Shown here in pieces: positions 1-11,643 of a stretch of DNA of 64,000 nucleotides. Origin of the DNA: JAMXLO01 sp963794185 (GTDB taxonomy: Bacteria > Pseudomonadota > Alphaproteobacteria > Acetobacterales > Acetobacteraceae); the NCBI GenBank assembly GCA_963794185.1, contig CAWCDM010000045.1, positions 43,759 to 107,758 on the forward strand. Direction: 5' to 3'. The position numbers and the translations under genes were made by a program. The first letter of the stretch is position 1. Every line of letters begins with the position of its first letter. The notes beneath the pieces are model-generated. The model was not told where the DNA came from, searched no databases, and worked only from the letters and a program-made list of their open reading frames with translations.

Positions 1-1556
<1,556 letters not shown>

Positions 1557-1557
<1 letters not shown>

Positions 1558-2006
1558 TGCGCGCCGAAGCTGTACTGCCGGCCGGCACCTGGGACCTCGC
1601 AAGCGAGGCCGACCGCGTGCTGATCGACTTCGATCGCCGTCATCGCCGCCGCATCCTGCTGCGGACGGAGGCGGGCAGGGAGGTGCTGCTGGACCTTCCG
1701 CAGGCCGTGCGGCTACGCGATGGCGACGGCCTCGCGACGGAGACCGGTGTCATCCGCGTCTGTGCCAAGCCGGAGCCACTGCTGGAAATCCATGCGCACG
1801 ACTTGGACGAAATGGTGCGGATCGCCTGGCATCTCGGCAATCGCCATCTGCCGGTGCAGTTGAAGGGCGAGCGCATCCGCATCCGCGAGGATCACGTGAT
1901 CAGGGACATGGTGGAAGGGCTCGGCGGCCACGTGGACGAGATCGAGGCGCCGTTCGATCCCGAACCCGGCGCCTATGCCGGCGGACATCATCACCATGAC
2001 GATTGA
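1557..2006 (+). CDS. ureE: Urease accessory protein UreE (nickel metallochaperone)
   Basis: UreE carries nickel to the UreDFG-urease activation complex. The ATG at 1557 shares its A with the last base of the ureC stop (TGATG), so the two are probably translationally coupled. The product is 149 residues, the usual size. It has the N-terminal peptide-binding-like domain (VLIDFDRRHRRRILLRT), the C-terminal metallochaperone domain (HAHDLDEMVRIAWHLGNRH, containing the GNRH metal-site motif) and a short histidine-rich tail (GGHHHHDD) that can bind extra nickel. It is followed by ureF and ureG, so the operon order is C-E-F-G; A, B and D are not in the window. Confidence 0.96.
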
Positions 2007-2037
2007 ACACACCAGAGGCACGAGATTGAGGAAGGGG

Positions 2038-2793
2038 ATGACCACGAAGACTCCCCCTCCCCTTGCGGGAGGGGGGTGGGGGGAGGGGGCCGTGCCGCCC
2101 AGGACCCTTACCCCCACCCCCCTCCCGCAAGGGGAGGGGGAGTTACAGGTTCTCGCGCTGCTGCGCCTGCTCGCCTGGCTCTCGCCGGCGTTTCCGACCG
2201 GCGCATACGCGTACTCGCACGGTCTGGAATGGGCCGTGGAAGGCGGTGACATCACCGACGGCGAGACGCTGCGAACCTGGCTCGCCGATGTCCTGACCCA
2301 TGGCTCCGGGCGCAACGATGCGATCCTGCTGCGCCATGCGCATCGCGCCTGCGGCGACAGCAATGCGCTCGGCGAAATCGCGGAACTTGCCGCCGCCATC
2401 GCGCCGTCGCGGGAACGGCGGGCCGAGACGCTGGCTCAGGGTACGGCCTTTCTTGCCGCCGCGGCAGCGTGGCATCCGCCGGACCTCCCGCCGCGCGTGG
2501 CCTATCCGGTTGCCGTCGCCGCGCTGGCCGGCCGGAATGGCATCGCGGAAGACGCGACCACCGCTGCCTACCTGCAGGCGTTCGCCACCAACCTGATCTC
2601 GGCCGGCGTCCGCCTGGTCCCGCTCGGCCAGAGCGCCGGCCTGCGCGTGCTCGCCGCACTGGAACCTGACATCCTGCAGGTCGCCGAAGCATCCCGCACC
2701 GCCACCCTCGACGACCTCGGCGGCTGCGCCTTCCGCTCCGACCTCGCCGCCATGCTGCACGAAACCCAGTACACAAGGCTGTTCCGCTCATGA
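2038..2793 (+). CDS. ureF: Urease accessory protein UreF with a palindromic repeat inside its N-terminus
   Basis: UreF acts with UreD and UreG to insert nickel into apo-urease. The conserved UreF body begins at LLRLLAWLSPAFPTGAYAYS (from about nt 2155) and continues to the C-terminal HETQYTRLFRS. Ahead of it the frame runs through a 92-bp palindromic repeat (2051-2142), read as proline/glycine-rich PPPLAGGGWGEG... PLPQGEGE. No ATG, GTG or TTG lies between the repeat and the conserved body in this frame, so translation must start before the repeat. ATG 2038 is chosen because GAGGAAGGGG precedes it directly. ATG 1996, overlapping the ureE stop, is the alternative. The end overlaps ureG in an ATGA junction. 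The extra segment of about 30 residues is foreign to the family. Confidence 0.9.
   Translation: MTTKTPPPLAGGGWGEGAVPPRTLTPTPLPQGEGELQVLALLRLLAWLSPAFPTGAYAYSHGLEWAVEGGDITDGETLRTWLADVLTHGSGRNDAILLRHAHRACGDSNALGEIAELAAAIAPSRERRAETLAQGTAFLAAAAAWHPPDLPPRVAYPVAVAALAGRNGIAEDATTAAYLQAFATNLISAGVRLVPLGQSAGLRVLAALEPDILQVAEASRTATLDDLGGCAFRSDLAAMLHETQYTRLFRS
2051..2142. repeat. G/C-rich palindromic repeat (CTCCCCCTCCCCTTGCGGGA family), copy 1
   Basis: Two inverted arms of the form CTCCCCCTCCCCTTGCGGGA and CTCCCGCAAGGGGAGGGGGA flank a short spacer. The same family occurs at 18735-18820, 35675-35795 and 56377-56470. Here the element lies wholly inside the ureF reading frame and keeps it open. Confidence 0.85.
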
Positions 2794-3410
2794 TGCATTC
2801 GCGTCACGGACCCCTGCGCATCGGCGTCGGCGGGCCGGTCGGCACCGGCAAGACCGCACTCATGGATGCGCTGTGCAAGCGCTTCCGCTCCAGCTACGAC
2901 ATCGCGGCAATCACCAACGACATCTACACCAAGGAGGACGCCGAATTCCTCACCCGCGCCGGCTCGTTGCCGCCCGAGCGCATCCTCGGCATCGAGACCG
3001 GCGGCTGTCCGCACACCGCGATCCGCGAGGATGCTTCGATCAACCTCGCCGGCGTCGCCGACCTGAACCGGCGTTTTCCGACGCTCGACATCATCCTGAT
3101 CGAATCCGGCGGCGACAACCTTGCCGCCACGTTCAGCCCGGAACTGGCCGACCTGACGATCTACGTGATCGACGTCTCCGCCGGCGACAAGATCCCGCGC
3201 AAGGGCGGCCCCGGCATCACGCGCAGCGACCTGCTGGTGATCAACAAGATCGACCTCGCGCCGTTCGTCGGCGCCAGCCTCGAAGTGATGGACCGCGATG
3301 CGCGCCGGATGCGCGGCGAGCGGCCGTTCGTGTTCGCCAACATCCGCGCGGGCACCGGCGTGCCTGAGATCGCCGAGTTCATCCAGTCCGAAGGCGGGCT
3401 GCGGACCTAA
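2790..3410 (+). CDS. ureG: Urease accessory GTPase UreG
   Basis: UreG is the SIMIBI-class GTPase that powers nickel delivery to urease. The 206-residue product shows the P-loop GGPVGTGKT near residue 15, the CPH metal-binding motif in TGGCPHTAIRED, the switch region LIESGGDNLAATFSPEL and the guanine-specificity motif NKIDLAP. The ATG at 2790 overlaps the ureF stop at 2791-2793. The TAA stop (3408-3410) overlaps the stop of the convergent amidase gene. The gene is intact, unlike ureC. Confidence 0.97.
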   Translation: MMHSRHGPLRIGVGGPVGTGKTALMDALCKRFRSSYDIAAITNDIYTKEDAEFLTRAGSLPPERILGIETGGCPHTAIREDASINLAGVADLNRRFPTLDIILIESGGDNLAATFSPELADLTIYVIDVSAGDKIPRKGGPGITRSDLLVINKIDLAPFVGASLEVMDRDARRMRGERPFVFANIRAGTGVPEIAEFIQSEGGLRT

Positions 3411-4648
3411 CCTGCCGCCAGCTCGCCCAGGGTCTGCGTCAGCACGCGGGTTCCCGCGGCCAATTGCGACGGCTCGGAATATTCTGCCGGATTGTGGCTC
3501 ACACCGCGCCGGCACGGCACAAAGATCATCCCGGTCGGACACACCGGCACGACGAACTGCGCATCATGGAATGCGCCCGACGGCAGGCGCATCCGGGAAA
3601 AACCCTGCTCGGCCGCGGCACGCTCCACCGCCTCGATCACCACCGGGGAAAACTCAACCGGCAGCGCGTGGAAGGTCTCCTGCACCGCCACGCCTGCATC
3701 GCGCACGGCGGCCTGCACCACACCGGCGACCGCATCGCCGCGTGCCAGCAGAACCTCCTTGTCGGGGTGCCGAAAATCGATAGTGAAGCTCGCCCTGTCC
3801 GCCACCGAATTCGACGTGTTCGGCTCCACCACGATCCGCCCGACGGTGAAGCGCAGCACATCCTTCGGATCGTGCATCAGCGCATTCAGCGCAGCGATCG
3901 CACGCACCATGTCCTGCACCGCGTCACGCCGCAGCGCCAGGGGCGTGGTGCCGGCATGCGCGGTCTCACCGGTCAGCGTCACGGTGAACCAGCGGCTGCC
4001 CTGGATGCCGGTGACGACGCCGATATCCAGCCCCTCGGCCTCCAGTCTGGGTCCCTGCTCGATATGCGCCTCGACATAGGCGTGAGGTTCGCCACCAAGC
4101 GGGCGGCGCGGCAGGTCGGTCTCGGCGGCGAGGTGCGCGGCCAGCGCATCGGCGAACCGGACGCCATCGGGGTCGGCGACATCGGCAAAATCCTCGAGGC
4201 GCCGGAAGCCGCTCCAGGCCATGCTGCCCATGCAGCCGGGCGCGAACCGGCCGCCTTCCTCGTTGGTCCAGGCCACCACCTCGACCGGGCGGCGCAGCGT
4301 GACCCCGGATCGGTGCAGCGCGGTCGCCGCCTCCAGCCCGGCGATCACGCCATAGATGCCGTCGAACCGGCCGCCGTTGGGCTGGGTGTCCATGTGGCTG
4401 CCGGTCACCACGGCGGCGGCACCAGGATCGGTCCCCTCGAGGCGCAGCCACAGGTTCGCCGCAGCGTCCACCGACACCGTGGCGCCGATCTCCTTCGCCC
4501 AGGCGATCAGGCGACGGCGTGCCTGGCGATCCAGTTCGGTCAGGCAGGCCCGGTTCACGCCATCGCCGGGGATGCCGCCGAGCTTCGCCATCGCCATGAG
4601 CCGGTCCCACTGCCGCTGTTCGTCGACTGCCGCCACCGCCATGTTCAT
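3407..4648 (-). CDS. Hydantoinase/carbamoylase-family amidase (Zn-dependent M20-type)
   Basis: A 413-residue enzyme of the family that includes N-carbamoyl-L-amino-acid hydrolase, allantoate amidohydrolase and beta-ureidopropionase, releasing ammonia and CO2 from carbamoyl or ureido compounds. Metal-ligand motifs of the family are present: GSHMDTQPNGGRFDGIYG, NEEGGRF, EAHIEQGP, the dimerisation-domain GETAHAGTTPL, and the C-terminal RRGVSHNPAEYS. The ATG at 4648 is chosen because GGGAGGG sits just upstream; an upstream extension of the frame lacks family similarity. Standing beside a urease operon suggests a part in ureide or purine nitrogen salvage, which is inference. The exact substrate cannot be told from sequence. 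Confidence 0.9.
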   Translation of the reverse strand: MNMAVAAVDEQRQWDRLMAMAKLGGIPGDGVNRACLTELDRQARRRLIAWAKEIGATVSVDAAANLWLRLEGTDPGAAAVVTGSHMDTQPNGGRFDGIYGVIAGLEAATALHRSGVTLRRPVEVVAWTNEEGGRFAPGCMGSMAWSGFRRLEDFADVADPDGVRFADALAAHLAAETDLPRRPLGGEPHAYVEAHIEQGPRLEAEGLDIGVVTGIQGSRWFTVTLTGETAHAGTTPLALRRDAVQDMVRAIAALNALMHDPKDVLRFTVGRIVVEPNTSNSVADRASFTIDFRHPDKEVLLARGDAVAGVVQAAVRDAGVAVQETFHALPVEFSPVVIEAVERAAAEQGFSRMRLPSGAFHDAQFVVPVCPTGMIFVPCRRGVSHNPAEYSEPSQLAAGTRVLTQTLGELAAG

Positions 4649-4868
4649 CAGCACCCTCCCGACGTTGCCGGCAGATGACGTGTGGCCGGCGGGCGCGTCA
4701 ATCAGTCGGCGCATGCGTGCCTTGCCCCGCCTCGGAACCGATAATCCTTGCAATTGACGCCGCTGTGCAGCATCTGAGATGCGAGATAGCCGGCTGCGCG
4801 AGGCCGGGTTAACATGCGGGCGCGCGGAGCAAGGTTCCGGGGCGCCCGTCATGGTATGGAGGTTCACC

Positions 4869-6956
<2,088 letters not shown>

Positions 6957-6987
6957 GCAGAGGTTGCACATGACGGAGGCAGTCTAG

Positions 6988-7308
6988 GTGCAACCCCCCC
7001 GCCTCCACTGGATGCGGGGACGGCAGGAGGAGGGGCCCGGTGTTCACCGGACCCTCGAATGGATCGGACGCGACGACGCGGGCAAGGCCATCGCCCGCGT
7101 CGTTCGCGTTCTGGGGCCGGTGTGGACCGGCTGGCGCTCCTACCGCGCGGTGGCGCTGGACGAGGAGGCCAAGGTGATCGAGCTGCGCCCGACCACGCCG
7201 CCCGACGGCGCCGGCTGGCTGGCGTGCATCGGCGGGCAGGTGGTGGGTCGTGCCACGGTGCCGCTGCAGGCGGTGCGGGCGGCAGAGGCGGCGCTGGGCG
7301 GGGACTGA
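6988..7308 (+). CDS. Hypothetical protein (106 aa)
   Basis: Not recognised. GTG start at 6988 preceded by GGAGG at 6975-6979, 31 bp after fusA. The product is a small basic/acidic mixed protein with tryptophan-rich stretches (RTLEWIGRD, GPVWTGWRSYRAV) and no membrane segment or signal peptide. Codon use matches neighbours and the ribosome-binding site is good, so it is probably real and may be co-transcribed with fusA. Confidence 0.6.
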   Translation: MQPPRLHWMRGRQEEGPGVHRTLEWIGRDDAGKAIARVVRVLGPVWTGWRSYRAVALDEEAKVIELRPTTPPDGAGWLACIGGQVVGRATVPLQAVRAAEAALGGD

Positions 7309-7384
7309 ACGGCGGCGGCAGGCGGTCTTGCCGCCGGCCCGATACGCTCGTATGCACAATGCCATGGCTCCCGTTGGAGGCACC

Positions 7385-7651
7385 ATGGCCCGTTCCGCCA
7401 TAAAGCAACCGCGCAAGACGTCCAGGGGCAAAGCAGGCGGTGCCGGCTTGTCGGGCGGCTCTGCGGCGTCGCAGCCGAAGAGGACGGACTGGGTCAACCT
7501 CAAGGTCGCATGGCCGCAGCCCAAGCAGGCGATCTCGCTCCGTATCGACCAGGACATCCTGGCGTGGTTCCGCGATCGTGGCCCGGGTTACCAGACCCGC
7601 ATGAACGCCGTGCTGCGCGCCTTCGTCGATGCCCAGCAAGGCAAGCGCTGA
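7385..7651 (+). CDS. BrnA-like antitoxin, orphan
   Basis: An 88-residue protein whose C-terminal half (ISLRIDQDILAWFRDRGPGYQTRMNAVLRAFVDAQ) has the pattern of the BrnA antitoxin family, a ribbon-helix-helix DNA-binding protein that neutralises the BrnT ribonuclease. The N-terminal 35 residues are lysine- and glycine-rich and look flexible. ATG 7385 follows GGAGG by four bases. No brnT-like gene precedes it: only 76 bp separate it from the upstream gene. It therefore looks like an orphan, either a repurposed repressor or the survivor of a lost pair. Confidence 0.75.
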   Translation: MARSAIKQPRKTSRGKAGGAGLSGGSAASQPKRTDWVNLKVAWPQPKQAISLRIDQDILAWFRDRGPGYQTRMNAVLRAFVDAQQGKR

Positions 7652-7663
7652 CAGGAGCACGGG

Positions 7664-8056
7664 ATGGCGGATATAGTCGGCACTTGGCGGCTTGTCGCCG
7701 CCGCAGCGCGTGACGTGGCCGGCAACATGCTGCCGTCGCCGTTCGGCCCGCAGGCCATGGGGCGGGTGGTGTTCAATGCCGACGGACGCATGATGGCCGT
7801 GCTGTGCGACGGACGCCCGAGCCTGCCGCCCGGATTGCCCCGCGACTACTCGTCCTATTGCGGCAACTACACGTTTGACGGGAGCACGCTCGTTACCCTG
7901 GTCGATGCCGCCTCGGATCCGGGCCGGATCGGCACCCAGCAGGTACGCGGCGTGCGCTTCGAGGGTGAACTCATGGTGCTGCGCCCGCCGCCGCGCCAGA
8001 ACGCCAGCGGGCCCGAGCAACGTGAAATCACCTGGGAGCGCATCGCTTCGGTATAG
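7664..8056 (+). CDS. Lipocalin-like domain protein
   Basis: A 130-residue protein starting DIVGTWRLVAAAARD, the opening of the lipocalin-like family (Lipocalin_5), followed by GRVVFNADGRMMAVL and a beta-rich remainder. Members are small cytoplasmic barrels of unknown ligand. There is no signal peptide. It lies 12 bp after the BrnA-like gene on the same strand. The function is unknown. Confidence 0.75.
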   Translation: MADIVGTWRLVAAAARDVAGNMLPSPFGPQAMGRVVFNADGRMMAVLCDGRPSLPPGLPRDYSSYCGNYTFDGSTLVTLVDAASDPGRIGTQQVRGVRFEGELMVLRPPPRQNASGPEQREITWERIASV

Positions 8057-8087
8057 GGCGGAAGATCGCTGCGCTCTTCCGCCCTGC

Positions 8088-8504
8088 TCACACCACTGGC
8101 GTGGCCGGCGGACCACCCTTTTCCCAGACGTTGAACGTCGCATCCCATACCGCGATGCGGCCGTCGCGCACGATCCAGATCTCCGTGCCGCGACCCAGCA
8201 TCGGTTTGCCGGTCTGCGCATCATCCCAGCTTGCATCCCAGGTGTTGGCGAGCACGTCGCCCATCACGCAATGCAGTGTCTTCGTCAGCCTGTAGCCCTT
8301 GGTCCGGGCAAACCGCGCGCGGAGGAAACGCATGACCGCTTCACGGCCGCGCATCTCCGGGAAATCGGCGAAACGCGCCACCGCGTCCTCGGTGAAACCC
8401 TGCTCGATGCGCGCGAGGTCTGCCGCGCCGAATGCGTCCTCCACGTCCTGCACCAGGCGTTTCGCCGCATCCCAGGACAGGGTCGTCGTCGCTCCGTCTG
8501 TCAT
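8088..8504 (-). CDS. NTF2/SnoaL-like fold protein
   Basis: A 138-residue protein with the cone-shaped SnoaL/NTF2-like pattern: RIEQGFTEDAVARFADFPEMRGREAVMRFL near the N-terminus, then alternating strands with ILHC-type core (TEIWIVRDGRIAVWDATF). Families of this fold include small isomerases, dehydratases and proteins of unknown role; nothing here fixes a substrate. AAGGAG lies about ten bases before the ATG. It is convergent with the lipocalin-like gene. Confidence 0.75.
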   Translation of the reverse strand: MTDGATTTLSWDAAKRLVQDVEDAFGAADLARIEQGFTEDAVARFADFPEMRGREAVMRFLRARFARTKGYRLTKTLHCVMGDVLANTWDASWDDAQTGKPMLGRGTEIWIVRDGRIAVWDATFNVWEKGGPPATPVV

Positions 8505-8520
8505 ATCCGGGTCACTCCTT

Positions 8521-8940
8521 TCAGCCCTCGGGCCGGACGATCAGCACCGTGCCGTCGACGCCTTCCACCCGCAGCCTTGCGCCTACGAGGGGTTCCGGCA
8601 CGTCGCTGGGCACGCGGGCGGCCCAGTCGCTGTCGCCCAGCCGAACGCGTCCCTCCCGCCCCCGGAACGCCAGCGCGGTAGCGCTGCGGCCCGCGAGCCC
8701 GGACTGCTGTGTATTCAGCCTGACGTGGTGGCGGCGAAAGCGCAGTCCGACGCCAAGCGAAATCGCCGCCAGCACGCCGAACGTCACCACCTGGAGCTCG
8801 AAGCCGATCCCGCCCGCCAGGACAACGACCCCGGTACCGCACGCCGCCAGGCCGAGCCACATCATGAAGGCGCCAGGCGCGTGGACCTCCAACATCAACA
8901 ATGCCAGCCCAGCCAGCAGCCAGATGATCCAGCTGCTCAT
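8521..8940 (-). CDS. NfeD family membrane protein
   Basis: NfeD proteins pair with SPFH/band-7 proteins in membrane microdomains. About 139 residues: two to three membrane helices (SSWIIWLLAGLALLMLEV, GVVVLAGGI, VVTFGVLAAISLGVGL), then a soluble C-terminal OB-fold domain (GREGRVRLGDSDWAARV... VEGVDGTVLIVRP). The ATG at 8940 overlaps the stop of the upstream SPFH gene in an ATGA junction, giving translational coupling and supporting this start over an upstream ATG. The short NfeD type, without a protease domain, fits such a pair. Confidence 0.9.
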   Translation of the reverse strand: MSSWIIWLLAGLALLMLEVHAPGAFMMWLGLAACGTGVVVLAGGIGFELQVVTFGVLAAISLGVGLRFRRHHVRLNTQQSGLAGRSATALAFRGREGRVRLGDSDWAARVPSDVPEPLVGARLRVEGVDGTVLIVRPEG

Positions 8941-9965
8941 CCCGACGCGCCCATCCCCCATGGGGATGCGGCAGGCATCGGTCCGCTCGGCGGCATTGGC
9001 GCCATCGGCGGCGTTGGCGTGGGTGGGACCTCGGGCGGCCCGCTCCCCGGCGTGCCGTCGTCGCCGCGCAGCAACTGCATCGCCTGCACGATGCTGCCGG
9101 CGAGTGCCGAGCTTTCCATCGGCACAACGACAAGGCGCGTGTTGGGCGCCGAGGCCAGCGCCTGGAACGCCCGCACGTAGCGATCGGCGATGAAATAGCG
9201 CAGCCCCGCCAGGCCATGCTGGGCCGCCGCGTCGGACACCATCTGGGTTGCCTCGGCCTCGGCGCGCGCCAGCGCCACCCGCGCCTCGGCGTCGCGGTTC
9301 GCCGCCTGCTGGCGACCCTCGGCGGACAGTATCAGCGCCTGCTTCTCCCCTTCTGCACGCAGGATCGCCGCCTGACGCTCGCCCTCGGCGCGCGCCACCG
9401 CGGCACGCCGCTCGCGCTCCGCGGTCATCTGCAGGTTCATCGCGCGGATCAGGTTCTCCGGCGGCTCGATTTTCCGGATCTCAACGCGGCTCACCTTCAC
9501 GCCCCATGGCTCCGTTGCGCCGTCCAGAATGATCAGCAGCGCGGTGTTGATTCGCTCGCGCGACGACAGCGTGGCGTCAAGTTCCATCTCGCCGATCACC
9601 GCCCGGATGTTGGTCATGGCAAGCGTGTTCAGCGCGAGCGAGAGGTTGCTGACCTGATACGCGGCCTTCTCCGGCTCCATCACGCGATAGTAGATGATGC
9701 CGTCCACCGAGACGGTGGCGTTGTCCCGGGTGATGACGCTCTGCTCCGGAATCTCGACCACCTGCTCCTGCACGTTCAGCTTGCGCCCCACGCGGTCGAC
9801 ATAGGGCAGCACGAAGTTAAGTCCGGGCTGCAGCAATCGCGTGTAGGCGCCGAAGCGCTCGACCGTCCAGACCTGGCCCTGCGACACGGTCTTCACCCCG
9901 GCGAACAGGGTGACGACGACCAGGATCAGCAGGAAAACCCAGACCACGATGACCACGTCGGTCAC
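8937..9965 (-). CDS. SPFH/band-7 protein (paraslipin, QmcA-like)
   Basis: Membrane-anchored scaffold of the SPFH family. About 342 residues: an N-terminal transmembrane helix (VVIVVWVFLLILVVVTLFAG), then the SPFH domain (VERFGAYTRLLQPGLNFVLP, RDNATVSVDGIIYYRV, EPWGVKVSRVEIRKIEPP), a long alanine/glutamate/arginine coiled coil, and a proline-rich tail. GTG 9965 is chosen because GGAGG stands five bases upstream and it places the helix at the extreme N-terminus. The partner NfeD gene overlaps its stop codon. Confidence 0.92.
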   Translation of the reverse strand: MTDVVIVVWVFLLILVVVTLFAGVKTVSQGQVWTVERFGAYTRLLQPGLNFVLPYVDRVGRKLNVQEQVVEIPEQSVITRDNATVSVDGIIYYRVMEPEKAAYQVSNLSLALNTLAMTNIRAVIGEMELDATLSSRERINTALLIILDGATEPWGVKVSRVEIRKIEPPENLIRAMNLQMTAERERRAAVARAEGERQAAILRAEGEKQALILSAEGRQQAANRDAEARVALARAEAEATQMVSDAAAQHGLAGLRYFIADRYVRAFQALASAPNTRLVVVPMESSALAGSIVQAMQLLRGDDGTPGSGPPEVPPTPTPPMAPMPPSGPMPAASPWGMGASG

Positions 9966-9993
9966 GACCGCCTCCGATTTGCGGCCGGCGCCG

Positions 9994-11223
9994 TCACGCT
10001 CCCTTCCATTGCAGGATGTAGAGCCCGGCATCGTAGTCGGTGGCGTAGATCAGACCGTCCTGTGCGACGAACACGTCCGCCGTATGCCGTATCTTGGCTC
10101 GCCCGCGCATCGGCTCCGCCCATTGCGTCGGCTGCGGCGGCACGAAATAGCCGACCTCCTGCGGCCGGTACGCATCGGAGATGTCGAACACGCGCACGCC
10201 CGCGCTCTGCCACGTTGCAAAGATCGTCGTGCTGCTCTGGAACGAACCGGGCCGGTTCTCGTGCAGATTGTGCGGGCCGAACTGGCCGCCCATATTGACA
10301 TAGTCCTGATCCGCCGGCGTTGGCAGCGTCGCGATGCTGACCGGGTTGCTCTTCTCGCGGATGTCGAACACCCAGGTGCGCTTGTGCTGGCCCTCCTGGT
10401 CGATGTTCAGCACCGCCTCGTCCGCCACCACCAGCAGACCGCGGTCGTGCAGCGGCAGCGCGTTGTGCGTGCCGCCGCCATAGGGCGGGCACCAGTTGCG
10501 GTGCGCGATCAGTTTCGGCGCCGACTTGTCCTTCACATCCAGGATGGTCAGGCCGCCGTCGCGCCAGGAGCCGTAGGCGATGTCGTCCGCCACCACCGCG
10601 TGATGCAGCGCCCAGCGGTTCTTCCAGGTGGGCGTCTCGCCGGCGGCGGCGTTCTGGCCGGGAATCCACCAGCGCCCCACCTCGTGCGGCTTCGTCGGGT
10701 CCGCCATGTCGATGACGATCAGGATGTGGTCGGTGAACCCGTCCAGCAGCGCCGATGCATAGGCGTAGCGCCCGCCGGTCCACCAGATGCGGTGCAGGCC
10801 GAGCCCTTGCACTTCCATGGCGCCGATGGGGCGCGGATTGGCCGGATCGGCGATGTCGTAGACCCGCATGCCGGCGGCGTAGTCCTCGCCGCGCTTGCCG
10901 AAGCGGCTGCTGTCCACCTTGTTGGAGCCGCCGTAGTACTCCTGCTGCGTCAGCAGCGCCCTCTGATCAGCCTCCTGGATGCACAGCAGCAGGTCCTCGG
11001 CCGCTTGGAGATGCATGCTCACGGACTTCGGATGCATCGGCACGAAGTTCACCGGCTTCGGATTGCGCGGGTCGCGCACGTCGGTGACCATCACGCCGCG
11101 CTGCACCCGCGTGCCGATGTAGGCATGGCCGCGAGCGACCATCACCTGGACGCCGTCGCCGCGGCCTCCCTGGTCGGTATGGCCGATGAATTCGATGTTG
11201 CGGGCGCCTTCGGGGATAATCAT
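9994..11223 (-). CDS. LVIVD-repeat beta-propeller protein
   Basis: A 409-residue protein with repeated strands of the LVIVD type (MVTDVRDPRNPKPVNFV, RVYDIADPANPRPIGAM, TILDVKDKSAPKLIA, RVFDISDAYRPQEVGYF), each a blade of a predicted beta-propeller. The family is common in bacteria; its biochemical role is unknown. ATG 11223 is preceded by AGGGAGAG, and no signal peptide is evident from this start. It is divergent from the GYD-domain gene, with about 70 bp between starts. Confidence 0.82.
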   Translation of the reverse strand: MIIPEGARNIEFIGHTDQGGRGDGVQVMVARGHAYIGTRVQRGVMVTDVRDPRNPKPVNFVPMHPKSVSMHLQAAEDLLLCIQEADQRALLTQQEYYGGSNKVDSSRFGKRGEDYAAGMRVYDIADPANPRPIGAMEVQGLGLHRIWWTGGRYAYASALLDGFTDHILIVIDMADPTKPHEVGRWWIPGQNAAAGETPTWKNRWALHHAVVADDIAYGSWRDGGLTILDVKDKSAPKLIAHRNWCPPYGGGTHNALPLHDRGLLVVADEAVLNIDQEGQHKRTWVFDIREKSNPVSIATLPTPADQDYVNMGGQFGPHNLHENRPGSFQSSTTIFATWQSAGVRVFDISDAYRPQEVGYFVPPQPTQWAEPMRGRAKIRHTADVFVAQDGLIYATDYDAGLYILQWKGA

Positions 11224-11293
11224 GGCTTGCTTCTCTCCCTGATCGGTCGTCAGCTTAGGCTGGGTTCCGAGGACTGAGTAGGAGGGATTGGCC

Positions 11294-11587
11294 ATGCCGA
11301 CCTATGTCATGCTCGCCAACTGGACGGAACAGGGGATGCGGGCGATCAACGACAGCCCGAAACGCATCGATGCGGCGAAGAAGACGATGGAGGAGATGGG
11401 CGGACAGTTCCGCTCGGTCTACATGACGATGGGCGACTACGACCTGGTCATGATCTACGACGCACCCGACGATGCGGTGGCGGCGCGGTTCACGTTGATG
11501 CTCGGCAAGCTGGGCAACGTTCGCACGACGTCGCTGAAGGCGTTCCCCGAGGAGGCGTATCGCCAGATTATCAATTCGCTGCGGTAG
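11294..11587 (+). CDS. GYD-domain protein
   Basis: A 97-residue protein with the GYD family signature MTMGDYDLVMIYDAPDD and the start PTYVMLANWTEQG. The fold is a ferredoxin-like dimeric alpha/beta barrel; the family is widespread and of unknown function. ATG 11294 follows GGAGGG (11281-11286) by seven bases. Confidence 0.85.
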   Translation: MPTYVMLANWTEQGMRAINDSPKRIDAAKKTMEEMGGQFRSVYMTMGDYDLVMIYDAPDDAVAARFTLMLGKLGNVRTTSLKAFPEEAYRQIINSLR

Positions 11588-11643
11588 CGCGCTTTTCCCG
11601 CCTTGATGTGCATGTCGGCGCCGGTGTGACTGCGAGTTGATCG

